Shown here one piece after another: positions 17,640 to 27,232 of a stretch of DNA of 64,000 nt. Position 1 is the first letter of the stretch; the number at the start of each line of letters is the position of its first letter. This stretch comes from Paenibacillus glacialis (GTDB lineage Bacteria > Bacillota > Bacilli > Paenibacillales > Paenibacillaceae): the NCBI RefSeq assembly GCF_001637205.1, contig NZ_LVJH01000007.1, positions 434,001-498,000 on the forward strand, given 5' to 3'. A model generated the notes under the pieces. The model was not told the DNA's origin. It made no database searches and saw only the letters and a list, made by a program, of their open reading frames with translations. Position numbers and translations under genes: made by a program.

Positions 17640-18650
17640 ATGTGGAAGGATGCGAAAAAGTTGACTGCAGTAGCAGGTATTCTTCTACTCTGTGCTTCGG
17701 TTGTAGCCGGATGTGGAGGAAAAGATGCTCTGACGAAAGTTAAGATTGGGGAAGTCACTCGGTCCGTATTTTACGCACCAGAATATGTTGCCATCGAACG
17801 AGGATTCTTTAAAGAAGAAGGGCTAGATGTTGAACTAACGACGACCTTTGGTGGAGACAAGACGATGACGGCATTGTTATCCAACGCAGTAGATGTCGCT
17901 TTAGTAGGATCGGAAACGTCCATTTACGTTGCTCAACAAGGTTCCGAAGATCCAGTGATCAACTTCGCGCAATTAACTCAGACGGATGGGACATTCCTAG
18001 TTGCCAGAGAAGATAGTGGAACATTTAGCTGGGACCAGTTGAAAGGAAAGACATTCTTAGGCCAACGTAAGGGCGGAATGCCGCAAATGGCCGGAGAGTT
18101 CACGCTTGAGAAGCAAGGTATTGACCCACATGCAGATTTGGAATTGATCCAGAATATTGAGTTCGCGAATATCGCAGCAGCTTTTGCTTCTGGAACAGGA
18201 CAATATGTACAGTTATTCGAACCGCAAGCCTCGATCTTTGAAAAAGAAGGTAAAGGTCATGTTGTTGCTTCATTCGGTGTAGAAAGTGGACACCTTCCAT
18301 ATACCGTATTTATGAGTAAACAAAGCTATATTAAGAAAAACCAAGATACCGTACAGAAGTTCACGAATGCTGTTCAGAAAGCTCAAGCGTGGGTAGCAAG
18401 TCATACGCCTGAAGAGATTGCGGATACGATCCTTCCATATTTTAAAGATGCAGATCGTGCAATCATTGTATCTAGCGTGAAACGTTATCAAGAACAAGGC
18501 ACTTATGCAACAGATCCTATATTAGATGGTGCAGAATGGAACAATCTGTTGGACGTGATGGACAATGCAGGTGAATTGAAAGAACGTGTGGCACATGATG
18601 TGATTGTAGATAATACGTTTGCTGAGAAAGCGAAATCTACTGTAAAGTAA
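17640..18650 (+). CDS. ABC transporter substrate-binding lipoprotein (NMT1/SsuA type)
   Basis: A 336-residue exported lipoprotein with signal peptide and lipobox VVAGC (Cys at about 25). It belongs to the NMT1/THI5-SsuA-like binding fold: KIGEVTRSVFYAPEYVAIERGFFKEEGLDVEL at the N-terminal lobe (quoted in parts as KIGEVTRSVFYAPEY and GFFKEEGLDV), and LLSNAVDVALVGSETS at the hinge. GGAGGG lies before ATG 17640, and a TATAAT at 17605-17610 may be the -10. No TPP riboswitch is visible upstream, which argues against thiamine precursor. The likely substrate is a sulfonate, nitrate-like or aromatic nitrogen compound. It is first gene of a three-gene transporter operon. Confidence 0.88.
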   Translation: MWKDAKKLTAVAGILLLCASVVAGCGGKDALTKVKIGEVTRSVFYAPEYVAIERGFFKEEGLDVELTTTFGGDKTMTALLSNAVDVALVGSETSIYVAQQGSEDPVINFAQLTQTDGTFLVAREDSGTFSWDQLKGKTFLGQRKGGMPQMAGEFTLEKQGIDPHADLELIQNIEFANIAAAFASGTGQYVQLFEPQASIFEKEGKGHVVASFGVESGHLPYTVFMSKQSYIKKNQDTVQKFTNAVQKAQAWVASHTPEEIADTILPYFKDADRAIIVSSVKRYQEQGTYATDPILDGAEWNNLLDVMDNAGELKERVAHDVIVDNTFAEKAKSTVK

Positions 18651-18684
18651 AGTAACCTGTATTCCGGCCCAAAGGAGAGTGTAC

Positions 18685-19461
18685 ATGGTACCTGTTGTTG
18701 AGTTAAACGATGTCGCCCATGTCTATATCACCGATCGCGAAGCCTCTCTGGCTGTGGATCGTCTTCAATTGACTGTATCCGCTGGAGAGTTCGTGAGTCT
18801 TGTGGGTCCAAGCGGATGTGGCAAGACGACGATCCTTTCAATCATTGCGGGACTTCTAACACCTAGCCATGGAGAAGTGCTCGTCAAAGGTCTCAAGTTG
18901 GAGGGGCCAACACCTGAAGTAGGATATATGTTGCAGCAGGATTATTTGTTTCCATGGCGGACCATTCTGAATAATGCGCTCTTAGGTTTGGAATTGACGG
19001 GGAGAATCACACCAGAGAGTACAGCAATCACCTCAGGACTACTAGAAGAGATGGGTCTACAAGGTAAAGAGAACATTTACCCGCATCAACTATCAGGTGG
19101 AATGCGTCAACGGGTTGCTCTCGTGCGGACGTTGGCTACAGATCCTGGTCTACTGTTGTTAGATGAACCATTCTCTGCACTGGATTATCAGACTAAGCTT
19201 CAATTAGAGGATCTGATATCTCGGACCTTACGTGAACGTAATAAGACGGCAGTGTTGGTTACCCATGATCTATCTGAAGCGATAGCCATGAGTGATCGGA
19301 TCATATTGCTCGGTAGTAATCCAGGTAGAATCCGCAGAATGTTCGATGTACCGCGTAATATACGAGAGGTGTTGCCTTTTCATGCTCGTGACCAGGAAGG
19401 CTTTCAAGATCTCTTTCACGAGATTTGGAGTGCTATGGAAAAGACTAGTGATCAGGAGTGA
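18685..19461 (+). CDS. ABC transporter ATP-binding protein (SsuB/TauB type)
   Basis: A 258-residue ATPase. It shows Walker A GPSGCGKT, Q-loop MLQQDYLFPWR, signature LSGGMRQR, Walker B LLLLDEPFSALD and switch His VLVTHD. These are the features of the nitrate/sulfonate/taurine importer group. ATG 18685 has AAAGGAGAG upstream; the frame also opens at GTG 18679. It lies 34 nt after the binding-protein gene and 17 nt before the permease gene. Confidence 0.93.
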   Translation: MVPVVELNDVAHVYITDREASLAVDRLQLTVSAGEFVSLVGPSGCGKTTILSIIAGLLTPSHGEVLVKGLKLEGPTPEVGYMLQQDYLFPWRTILNNALLGLELTGRITPESTAITSGLLEEMGLQGKENIYPHQLSGGMRQRVALVRTLATDPGLLLLDEPFSALDYQTKLQLEDLISRTLRERNKTAVLVTHDLSEAIAMSDRIILLGSNPGRIRRMFDVPRNIREVLPFHARDQEGFQDLFHEIWSAMEKTSDQE

Positions 19462-19478
19462 GGAGGTGAGATATCAGC

Positions 19479-20321
19479 ATGCTGAGGAGAAATCTACCGG
19501 GTGATGAGTCTTCGACAACGAGACGAAATGAGTTGACTGAACTATATCGTGAGCATCTGGCACTTAAGAAAAAGCAACGGTGGAGCGTAATATCCGTTCA
19601 GCTTGGAATACTACTGTTGTTGTTCATCTTTTGGGAGATGGCTGGAAGGCTGAAATGGATAGATGTCTTGTTGTTCAGTTATCCTAGCAAGATATTTAAT
19701 CATATTGTGCAAGAAATAATAAGTGGTGAATTATGGGGTCACTTGGGTGTGACGGTTGGTGAGACTGTTGTAGGGTTTCTGCTGGGAACACTGCTTGGAA
19801 CGGGGCTTGCCATCTTGATCTGGTGGTCACCTTATCTGTCTAAAGTGTTAGATCCATACATGGTCGTATTTAATAGCATGCCAAAGGTGGCATTAGGTCC
19901 GTTATTTATCGTTGTATTTGGTGCTGGGTTTACGGCCATCGTAGTCACCACATTGTCCGTCATTATTATTATTACCACACTCGTGGTTTACAATAGTTTC
20001 TCTGAAGTGGATGCAAACTTCGTTAAAGTAGTGCGAACATTCGGGGGATCACGATCACAAATTTTCAGGAAAGTGATATTTCCAGCATCGTTTCCTGCGA
20101 TCATTTCCACACTGAAAGTCAATGTTGGTCTAGCTTGGGTGGGTGTTATTGTAGGTGAGTTTCTAGTGGCCCAGATGGGTCTAGGATATTTAATTATTTA
20201 TGGTTTTCAAGTGTTTAACTTCACGCTGGTGATGTCCAGTTTGTTCATTATTGCAGTTGTGGCAACGGTGATGTATCAACTCGTGGTGTTTATGGAACGT
20301 AAGCTGTTATCCCATAAGTAA
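19479..20321 (+). CDS. ABC transporter permease (SsuC/TauC type)
   Basis: A 280-residue integral membrane protein with about six transmembrane helices and the BPD permease loop VRTFGGSRSQIFRKVIFPASFPAI (EAA-like region near residues 185-208). A basic cytosolic N-terminus of about 35 residues precedes helix one. GAGGAGGTGAG before ATG 19479 is a strong site. It completes the importer. Confidence 0.92.
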   Translation: MLRRNLPGDESSTTRRNELTELYREHLALKKKQRWSVISVQLGILLLLFIFWEMAGRLKWIDVLLFSYPSKIFNHIVQEIISGELWGHLGVTVGETVVGFLLGTLLGTGLAILIWWSPYLSKVLDPYMVVFNSMPKVALGPLFIVVFGAGFTAIVVTTLSVIIIITTLVVYNSFSEVDANFVKVVRTFGGSRSQIFRKVIFPASFPAIISTLKVNVGLAWVGVIVGEFLVAQMGLGYLIIYGFQVFNFTLVMSSLFIIAVVATVMYQLVVFMERKLLSHK

Positions 20322-20459
20322 AATAGGGTAATATACGTATCAATTCTTAAATCTGCATATTAATACTTATCACCAAGTGTTAAATGTCGCATTGTGTAGA
20401 ATTGTGAAATCAAGTACCATGAGATTAGAATTATATTGATAGAAAAGAGAGGCGTTCTC

Positions 20460-21428
20460 ATGGGGTTTCGAGTTGTAAAAACAGCAGTTGCTACACTCAT
20501 TTCCATTCAGATTGCTAATATAGTAGGTCTACCCAGCCCTCAGTCTGCGGGTCTATTGGCTATTCTAGGTGTGGAAGTTACACGGAAAAGGAGTCTTAGA
20601 ACGATCTCAGCTCGCTTCTTCGCCTCCATTGTGGGGCTTCTTTTTGCGTGTGCGTTGTTTGCTCTATTCGGATTCCATTACTGGGTACTGGCGGTATTTG
20701 TCTTATTCGGTTTCCCTCTAATCGTTAAGACAAGCTTCAAAGAAGGGATTGTTACCAGTTCGGTCGTCGTATTTCGTTTATTTGCGGGCGGGGTTCTCTC
20801 TTTCCATACGGTATTAACACAAGTTGAATTGCTTGTTATCGGTCTAGGTTCTGCCATGGTGGTAAATATGATCTATATGCCCAAGGGTGGAGAGCAGATG
20901 ATTGAGATTCGTCACAAAGTGGACGGGTTGTTCGCTGTGATCTTTCATCATGTAAGTCGTACACTGCGAGATCCAACGTATGTATGGGATGGAGGCGAAC
21001 TCATTGAAGCGGGTAAAGCGATTCAGGAAGGAACGCTTGCGGCAAACAGAGCGATGGAGAATCAAATGGTTCATCCAGATCAGGCATGGAACATTTATTT
21101 CTATATGCGCAAGGAACAGTTGGATTTAATACTGGTCATGATGCAACGGATTGCTGATGTATATCAGAAGCTTCCGCAGGCTGACTTAGTAGCGGAGTTA
21201 TTTGAACAACTTAGCCATGATGTAACAGAAGAAATGTACACGGGCCGTACCGAAGTGTTATTGGAAGCGCTGGAACAAGATTTCAAAAAAATGGATCTAC
21301 CAACGACGAGAGGGGAATTTGAGATTAGATCGTCAATACTACAGCTATGCCGGGAATTATCTTTATATCTAAAAATAGCTAAGAAGAATAAGTCACCAGT
21401 CTTTGATAAAAAGCGGGTTGAAGGTTGA
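20460..21428 (+). CDS. Aromatic acid exporter family membrane protein (FUSC-like)
   Basis: A 322-residue protein. Its N-terminal half holds about four to five hydrophobic helices (VVKTAVATLISIQIANIVG, the FFASIVGLLFACALFALFG segment and so on). Its C-terminal half is a helical cytosolic domain, the layout of the ArAE_1 / YqjA-type aromatic acid exporters. ATG 20460 with AGAGAGGCG upstream is preferred over TTG 20436. It is separate from the ABC operon by 138 nt. The exported compound is unknown. Confidence 0.8.
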   Translation: MGFRVVKTAVATLISIQIANIVGLPSPQSAGLLAILGVEVTRKRSLRTISARFFASIVGLLFACALFALFGFHYWVLAVFVLFGFPLIVKTSFKEGIVTSSVVVFRLFAGGVLSFHTVLTQVELLVIGLGSAMVVNMIYMPKGGEQMIEIRHKVDGLFAVIFHHVSRTLRDPTYVWDGGELIEAGKAIQEGTLAANRAMENQMVHPDQAWNIYFYMRKEQLDLILVMMQRIADVYQKLPQADLVAELFEQLSHDVTEEMYTGRTEVLLEALEQDFKKMDLPTTRGEFEIRSSILQLCRELSLYLKIAKKNKSPVFDKKRVEG

Positions 21429-21508
21429 TCATTACGATACATATTTCATAATTGACGTTAAGAAAATGGTGTGAGAGTAGTCAATCATAGAGAGGTAGTT
21501 GATCATCC

Positions 21509-22018
21509 ATGAATAGAGAATTGACGATTGAAAAACACTTTTGGACAGACGATGAAATCGCAAGAGTTAATCCTGATGGAACTGTATTTAAAGAGATGCA
21601 TGATTTTAAAATAAAGGTGCAAACAGAGGTTGAAAGAATGCTCGAAGAACTTAAGGCCGTAGAAAATAACTTAATCATTGAAAATAAAAAATTAGATTAC
21701 TGGATTAATAAATATAATGAATTTAACGCTAATTGTTTGGACCTGGAAATGGCTGATATGAGAAAACGCATGAAAATTGCTGAATCAGAAGCTAATCATT
21801 GGCGTTTAGCAGTAGAAAATATGTTTTACGGGGCTGAATTAAGTGGTACACGGTATGAGTATTTAAAAGAATATGCCAATGAGATTCAAGAAATGAAAGG
21901 CAGAGAAAGAAAATTAAAAGAAGCTATAAGTGAAGCGATGGATGCCACATTGGATGAAGTGGAATTTGCTTTCCAGAGAATTATTGATGAAAGGTATGCA
22001 CATCGCAGCGTTAGATGA
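21509..22018 (+). CDS. Coiled-coil protein, unknown function
   Basis: A 169-residue soluble protein, very rich in Glu, Lys and Met, predicted as long coiled coil over about residues 25-150 (for example VQTEVERMLEELKAVENNLI and MKGRERKLKEAISEAMDA). It has no membrane segment or catalytic motif. AGAGGTAG precedes ATG 21509. It is more AT-rich than its neighbours and could be a transferred gene. It lies just upstream of cotE on the same strand. Confidence 0.55.
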   Translation: MNRELTIEKHFWTDDEIARVNPDGTVFKEMHDFKIKVQTEVERMLEELKAVENNLIIENKKLDYWINKYNEFNANCLDLEMADMRKRMKIAESEANHWRLAVENMFYGAELSGTRYEYLKEYANEIQEMKGRERKLKEAISEAMDATLDEVEFAFQRIIDERYAHRSVR

Positions 22019-22166
22019 ATCTTAGAAAAGGTCAATCTTAGTTAAGAAGAATAGTAGTTGAACGATTCTCTTATAAAAAATCTAATTATTTGTACTGGGC
22101 TAATCAACTTTTGCCTACCTCCTGCATACACTTAGTAGTGAATGATTGTATGGAGGAGGTTCGAAG

Positions 22167-22718
22167 ATGTCATTAAGTCGTAAACATCAAAGTAGAGAGA
22201 TCATAACGAAAGCGATCTGCGGCAAAGGTCGTAAGTTCTCTACCGTAACACATACCGTAACTCCGCCACATAATCCAACCAGTATCTTAGGTGCATGGAT
22301 TATAAACCATCAATACGAAGCGGTAGCGGCCGGAGACGGAATTGAAGTTATTGGTACTTACGATATCAACATTTGGTATTCCTATGACAAAAATTCTCAA
22401 ACCGACGTAGCCAAGGAGACAGTGCCTTATGTAGAATTTGTCTCGCTATCGTATCTTGATCCAAGACACCGGGCTTCAACAGTGGAAGTATCTGCGGATG
22501 CAACGCAGGAACCTAGTTGTGTTGAAGCAAGTGTCTCTTCTGGTGGGGGAAGTGTCATCATCCGTGTCGAAAGGGAATTCACTGTGGAACTCATTGCTGA
22601 GACCAAGGTGTTCGTACTGATCGGTCACGAAGATTATGAAGACAAGGAATTTGAGTTCAGCGAGGATACTGGAGATTATGAAGACCTGGACCCTGATTTA
22701 TTGGATGATGACCTGTAA
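22167..22718 (+). CDS. cotE: Outer spore coat morphogenetic protein CotE
   Basis: A 183-residue protein matching CotE in start (REIITKAICGKGRKFS), central beta-rich region (NIWYSYDKNSQTDVAKE) and very acidic C-terminus (YEDLDPDLLDDDL). CotE coats the inner layer and directs assembly of the outer spore coat. ATG 22167 has a perfect GGAGGAGGT. Its place just upstream of mutS is the same as in B. subtilis. Expression should be under sigma-E; I could not fix the promoter. Confidence 0.93.
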   Translation: MSLSRKHQSREIITKAICGKGRKFSTVTHTVTPPHNPTSILGAWIINHQYEAVAAGDGIEVIGTYDINIWYSYDKNSQTDVAKETVPYVEFVSLSYLDPRHRASTVEVSADATQEPSCVEASVSSGGGSVIIRVEREFTVELIAETKVFVLIGHEDYEDKEFEFSEDTGDYEDLDPDLLDDDL

Positions 22719-22760
22719 CAACGAGGGTTGAACTAAAAGGTATAGTGTAGTATATGATTC

Positions 22761-22799
22761 GAGGGCGTCTGTGTAGAGGGCGGATGCCCTCCTTTTTTG
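22761..22799 (+). terminator. Intrinsic terminator after cotE
   Basis: GAGGGC at 22776-22781 pairs with GCCCTC at 22786-22791, followed by six T. A second GAGGGC at 22761 offers an alternative, longer stem. Confidence 0.8.
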
Positions 22800-22830
22800 T
22801 TTTTATTTTACGAAAGGGGGAATCACGTAA

Positions 22831-24084
22831 GTGGGTCAAGAAGGGTTTCTCAACAAATCAATGTCACTCTCTACCGCTCAAGCTCGACTTATCCGTTCAG
22901 GAGTGTCTGCTTCACTGATTGAAGTTAGGTCGGGGCGAGAACACAATCCATTAACTTATCGCAGTAGATATGCTGTGCAAGTATTTAATCTGCGCGGCAT
23001 TGACGTTTGTAAGCTAGGAAGTGGTGGGAAAGAAATAGGATTTAGGACTGGGATAACTGTGAGGTCTGGCTTAGAGCAAGAACAGAGTCCTCTGATGAAT
23101 AGATTAGCGAAAATGGCCGTACGAAGCTTATATACATTAGGTCTAGCGTCGGGCGAAGCCATCATCTCAACGTACGGTGAGCGCCAATATGTGGTGGAGC
23201 GGGTTACGCCATTATCGAAATTACGTAATCCTAAGTTGGTAAAGTTGTATTCACAACAGCAGGCGAATCTATATCATGTTCTAGAGCAGGAAGATAAGAA
23301 AGGGATTCAACTTATGATGGGCATGGATCCTGAATTTCTACTGGTAGACTCTTCAACGATGGAAGTTGTTCCTGCCTCCCAATTTCTAGAACGCGTTGGT
23401 GAAGTAGGTTGTGATGCGGTTCATATGGGTGGGGTTACTAGCTTTCCGGTAGCGGAATTACGCCCAGAACCAAGTCTACAGCCACGAGGATTGCTGGTAG
23501 AGCTTATGCATGCAATTGCGTCCGCTAAGCAATTGATTCGAGACAGATCTTTAATCTGGATGGCTGGAGGTATGCCAGTCCCAGGATTGCCCTTAGGGGG
23601 ACACTTGCATTTCAGTGGGATCGTACTTACGTATTCTCTTGTGCAAGTGTTGGATAATTACTTGGCACTTCCTGTTATGTTGCTTGAGGATCATACAAGC
23701 TTAAACAGACGACCTCGTTATGGTTATCTTGGTGATTTCAGAAGGCAACCTCATGGTGGATTTGAATATCGAACGCTTCCTAGCTTCTTGGTATCACCAC
23801 TTGTTGCGAAGGGCGTCGTATTCCTTGCTCATCTGATTGTTCGTCATTATAAGGAGCTAGATCTTCGGCCATTGAATCAAGAGAGAATACATAGAGCCTA
23901 CTATGAGGGGAATAGGCGAGTAATTCGAGATTGTGTAGAGCCCCTATTCAGAGATATGATGTCTCTTAGTGGTTATTCAGAGTATGCAAAGTATATTGAT
24001 CCATTACTGGATCATATTTCTAGCGGTACGATATGGGATGAATCACGTGATATCCGTCCGTTATGGAATATTCCTGTGTTATAA
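22831..24084 (+). CDS. COOH.NH2 ligase-type amidoligase family protein
   Basis: A 417-residue protein whose central part resembles the putative amidoligase (glutamine-synthetase / gamma-glutamylcysteine-ligase fold) family. GMDPEFLLVD at about residues 167-176 gives an acidic metal/ATP strand. AELRPEPS follows at about 208-215, then GGHLHFSG at about 253-260 and the FEYRTLPSFLVSP block. These are the substrate and nucleotide sites expected of an ATP-dependent carboxylate-amine ligase. The start is GTG 22831 with AAAGGGGG upstream. It lies between cotE and mutS, 36 nt before mutS. A role in spore coat or peptide cross-links is a guess from position only. Confidence 0.7.
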   Translation: MGQEGFLNKSMSLSTAQARLIRSGVSASLIEVRSGREHNPLTYRSRYAVQVFNLRGIDVCKLGSGGKEIGFRTGITVRSGLEQEQSPLMNRLAKMAVRSLYTLGLASGEAIISTYGERQYVVERVTPLSKLRNPKLVKLYSQQQANLYHVLEQEDKKGIQLMMGMDPEFLLVDSSTMEVVPASQFLERVGEVGCDAVHMGGVTSFPVAELRPEPSLQPRGLLVELMHAIASAKQLIRDRSLIWMAGGMPVPGLPLGGHLHFSGIVLTYSLVQVLDNYLALPVMLLEDHTSLNRRPRYGYLGDFRRQPHGGFEYRTLPSFLVSPLVAKGVVFLAHLIVRHYKELDLRPLNQERIHRAYYEGNRRVIRDCVEPLFRDMMSLSGYSEYAKYIDPLLDHISSGTIWDESRDIRPLWNIPVL

Positions 24085-24120
24085 TAAATTGTAGTAAATG
24101 AAGATGTATGGAGGTAACTG

Positions 24121-26949
24121 ATGGCCCAATATACGCCAATGATTGAACAATATTTACAAGTGAAGGAACAAGCTCAGGACGCGTTTTTGTTTTTCCGTCT
24201 GGGAGATTTCTATGAATTGTTTTTTGAAGATGCAATTGCGGCATCACGTGAACTTGAGATAACGCTGACAGGGCGCGGAGGCGGAGGGGAAGAACGCATA
24301 CCGATGTGCGGTGTGCCTTACCATGCTGCTGAGGGCTATATTCAGCGTCTAATAGAAAAAGGATATAAGGTTGCTATCTGTGAGCAACTTGAGGATGCAG
24401 CAACCACCAAAGGTATGGTGCGCCGTGACATTGTCCGTGTAGTGACACCAGGAACGATTATGGATGGGAAGAACATCGCGGATAAATCAAATAATTACTT
24501 AGTATGTGTGACAACATCCGGCGGAATGATGAGTTTATCTGCTTGTGATCTATCTACTGGAGAATTGTATATTACTTCTGTTCCATCCTCTTTGGAATGG
24601 CTTCGTGACGAGATTAACATCTATGAACCTTCTGAGATTATCGGCGATGTTGGGATGCTCGACAGCATTCGCTCATTACAGCTTCAGGGAAATCGCCCTG
24701 TTGTATATACGCCATGGGACAAGAAAGAAGAGAAAATGGTCCGCAGTCAATTCGGAGAAGCGGCTTGGGCGCGCTTAGATCCTGAGAGGGCGTTATGTAT
24801 CTCTGTATTGATCTCCTATCTTAGTGAGACTCAGAGACGGTCGTTAGGACAGTTAACACAAATATCTCCTTACGAACCTGGTCACTTTATGATATTAGAT
24901 CCTTTTACACGCCGTAATCTAGAGTTGGTAGAGACCGTTAGAGAACGATCTAAGAAAGGGTCATTGTTATGGCTTCTAGATAAAACAGAGACGTCGATGG
25001 GTGCACGATTACTTCGACGTAGAATCGATAAACCACTGTTACATCGGAGTCGTATTGAGGAACGTCTTGAAGCTGTTGAATTGTTGTACAACCAGTTGAT
25101 ATTACGTGAAGATTTACGACAGTCGCTTCGAGAGATCTATGATCTAGAGCGGCTTGTTGGCAGAATAGCCTTTGGAAATGCGAATGGACGTGATCTTACA
25201 GCACTCAAATTGTCATTAAGGCAAATTCCATCGCTTAAAGAGCTGTGTGCAGCAACACCTTCCTTGACGCTTGGCAAAATTGCAAGAGAGTTAGATGCAT
25301 GTGAAGATCTACACGATGAGATTAATCAAGCGATTGTGGATGAAGCCCCGATATCCGTTCGTGATGGTGGTTTAATCAAGCCAGGGTATCATGAGCATTT
25401 GGACGAGCTACGGGAAGCGAGTATCAATGGGAAGAGATGGATAGCAGAACTTGAAGCAAGAGAACGTGTAGCAACTGGAATTAAGTCACTGAAGATTGGT
25501 TTCAATAAAGTGTTTGGATATTATATCGAGATTACTAAATCCCACATTGCATCTGTGCCGGAAGGTAGATATGAACGGAAGCAGACACTGGCAAATGCAG
25601 AGCGATATGTCACTCCTGAACTGAAAGAGAAAGAGGGACTCATTCTCGAGGCACAGGAGAAGATGGTGGATTTGGAATATGCACTCTTTGCAGAGCTAAG
25701 AGATAGATTAAACAAACAAATTCCGCGTCTACAGTCACTTGCTGAGAAAGTTGCAGAATTGGATGTGTATCAATCGCTGGCTGCAACCAGCGCAGAACAC
25801 GGCTTTGTGAAGCCGATCCTTACAGAGGACTATGACCTCATCATTGAGGGTGGTAGACATCCCGTAGTTGAAGCTGTGATGAAGGAATCGGCATTCATTT
25901 CGAATGCCACGAACCTGTCCAAGGAATCAGCAAATATCTTACTTATCACAGGGCCCAACATGGCGGGCAAGAGTACGTACATGCGTCAAGTGGCGCTAAT
26001 CTCCATTATGGCGCAGATTGGTTGCTTTGTACCTGCGAATAAGGCAGAGATCCCAATGGTTGACCGTATATTTACGAGAATTGGTGCGGCTGACGATTTA
26101 ATTGGTGGTCAAAGTACCTTTATGGTAGAAATGGCTGACATTCAAGTGATGACAGAGAAAGCAACGCCAAGAAGTCTCATTATTATTGACGAACTTGGCC
26201 GTGGAACCTCCACCAGTGAAGGTATGGCTATCGCTCAGGCTGTGATCGAATATGTACATGATGAGATTGGTTGTAAAGCGCTAGTGTCAACACATTTTCA
26301 CGAATTATCCCATATTGAAGGAAGTTTGAAGGGATTACGCAATTACTCCATGGCCGTACAAGAAAGTGGAGATAAAGTCCACTTCTTACGTAAATTGATT
26401 CCCGGTGCTGCCGGCAGTAGTTATGGTGTGTACTGTGCTCGCCTAGCGGGATTGCCAGACTCCATTATTGATCGTGCCAATGTCCTACTCGAAAGCTTGG
26501 ATCACACGACGGTGACTTCTGAAGTGGCCGTAGCGAGAGAAGTTCCAGCGGCATCTGATAAGGCGATAGCAACTGGAGTAGCAGTAGCAGCAGCAACAGG
26601 AGTTGCAGAAGTAACAATAGCAGAATTAACAGACTCAGCCTTGGTAGCAATGACACCCGATGTAATAGCCAATGAATCCGTTGCTACTCAGTCAGTTACC
26701 GATCCAACTGCTGAAAAACACACCGGTTCTTATCGCAAAGACGAGATCAGAGAAGTCAGCGACGTTGTACAGCTATCCATTTTCGGCGAAGAGGAACTCA
26801 AACCTACTAAGAAGGAATCCATAGCTCCAATGAATCGCAACGTCACGCAAATTATTGATTCCGTGAAGAATCTCGATCTAATGAACATGACACCCTTACA
26901 AGCAATGCAATTACTCCATGAGCTTAGTGTAAAAGCGAAAGGGATCTAA
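24121..26949 (+). CDS. mutS: DNA mismatch repair ATPase MutS
   Basis: A 942-residue MutS. The mismatch-binding domain has FFRLGDFYELFFEDA near the start (the Phe-x-Glu wedge). Walker A GPNMAGKST is at 611-619, and Walker B ends in Asp 690-Glu 691 (LIIIDELGRGTST). It recognises mispairs and recruits MutL. A TGGAGGTAACTG leader precedes ATG 24121. It is odd in the C-terminal linker: residues about 800-875 hold an Ala/Val/Thr-rich low-complexity insert with near-repeats (ATGVAVAAATGVAEV). This makes the protein longer than the roughly 860 residues usual in Bacillota. Confidence 0.97.
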   Translation: MAQYTPMIEQYLQVKEQAQDAFLFFRLGDFYELFFEDAIAASRELEITLTGRGGGGEERIPMCGVPYHAAEGYIQRLIEKGYKVAICEQLEDAATTKGMVRRDIVRVVTPGTIMDGKNIADKSNNYLVCVTTSGGMMSLSACDLSTGELYITSVPSSLEWLRDEINIYEPSEIIGDVGMLDSIRSLQLQGNRPVVYTPWDKKEEKMVRSQFGEAAWARLDPERALCISVLISYLSETQRRSLGQLTQISPYEPGHFMILDPFTRRNLELVETVRERSKKGSLLWLLDKTETSMGARLLRRRIDKPLLHRSRIEERLEAVELLYNQLILREDLRQSLREIYDLERLVGRIAFGNANGRDLTALKLSLRQIPSLKELCAATPSLTLGKIARELDACEDLHDEINQAIVDEAPISVRDGGLIKPGYHEHLDELREASINGKRWIAELEARERVATGIKSLKIGFNKVFGYYIEITKSHIASVPEGRYERKQTLANAERYVTPELKEKEGLILEAQEKMVDLEYALFAELRDRLNKQIPRLQSLAEKVAELDVYQSLAATSAEHGFVKPILTEDYDLIIEGGRHPVVEAVMKESAFISNATNLSKESANILLITGPNMAGKSTYMRQVALISIMAQIGCFVPANKAEIPMVDRIFTRIGAADDLIGGQSTFMVEMADIQVMTEKATPRSLIIIDELGRGTSTSEGMAIAQAVIEYVHDEIGCKALVSTHFHELSHIEGSLKGLRNYSMAVQESGDKVHFLRKLIPGAAGSSYGVYCARLAGLPDSIIDRANVLLESLDHTTVTSEVAVAREVPAASDKAIATGVAVAAATGVAEVTIAELTDSALVAMTPDVIANESVATQSVTDPTAEKHTGSYRKDEIREVSDVVQLSIFGEEELKPTKKESIAPMNRNVTQIIDSVKNLDLMNMTPLQAMQLLHELSVKAKGI

Positions 26950-27023
26950 AATAACCTATAACGAACGAAAAAAGGGCTCTACACCATACTCAATCATTGA
27001 AGAAAAAAGTGGATAATGCGCAA

Positions 27024-27160
27024 ACGTAGCGAAGGGGACGGAATTGTTTTTAGAAGCGTAAGCGTTCGCCTTTGCCCTCAGATTTCTACCGCTAGAAGGG
27101 GTATTTAAATCAAGAAATCTGAGGGCAACAGCGATCGAAGAACAATCCGTTACCGTAGCG
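27024..27160. repeat. Large palindromic intergenic element between mutS and mutL
   Basis: A perfect 16 bp inverted repeat, TTGCCCTCAGATTTCT at 27072-27087 and its complement at 27113-27128, lies inside an outer imperfect dyad. In the outer dyad the arms around 27038-27050 and 27130-27150 share GGATTGTT-type sequence, and CGTAGCG appears at both ends. A small hairpin (AAGCG/CGCTT type) sits near 27055-27070. The whole 137 nt could fold into one branched structure. It looks like a dispersed REP/MITE-like unit; no second copy is seen in this window. Confidence 0.65.
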
Positions 27161-27232
27161 GTCGGTCATAGTATACGATTATTTTTCAAAACTAATAATG
27201 GTGTTGAGACCGAAAAGAGAGAGGGATAATCC

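Noticed and set aside
17550..17640. TPP riboswitch before the NMT1/SsuA-type transporter
   Set aside because: The leader is short and lacks the conserved CTGAGA and related thi-box words.
26465..26656. Leu-rich minus-strand frame opposite mutS
   Set aside because: It is the antisense reading of the Ala/Val-rich insert.
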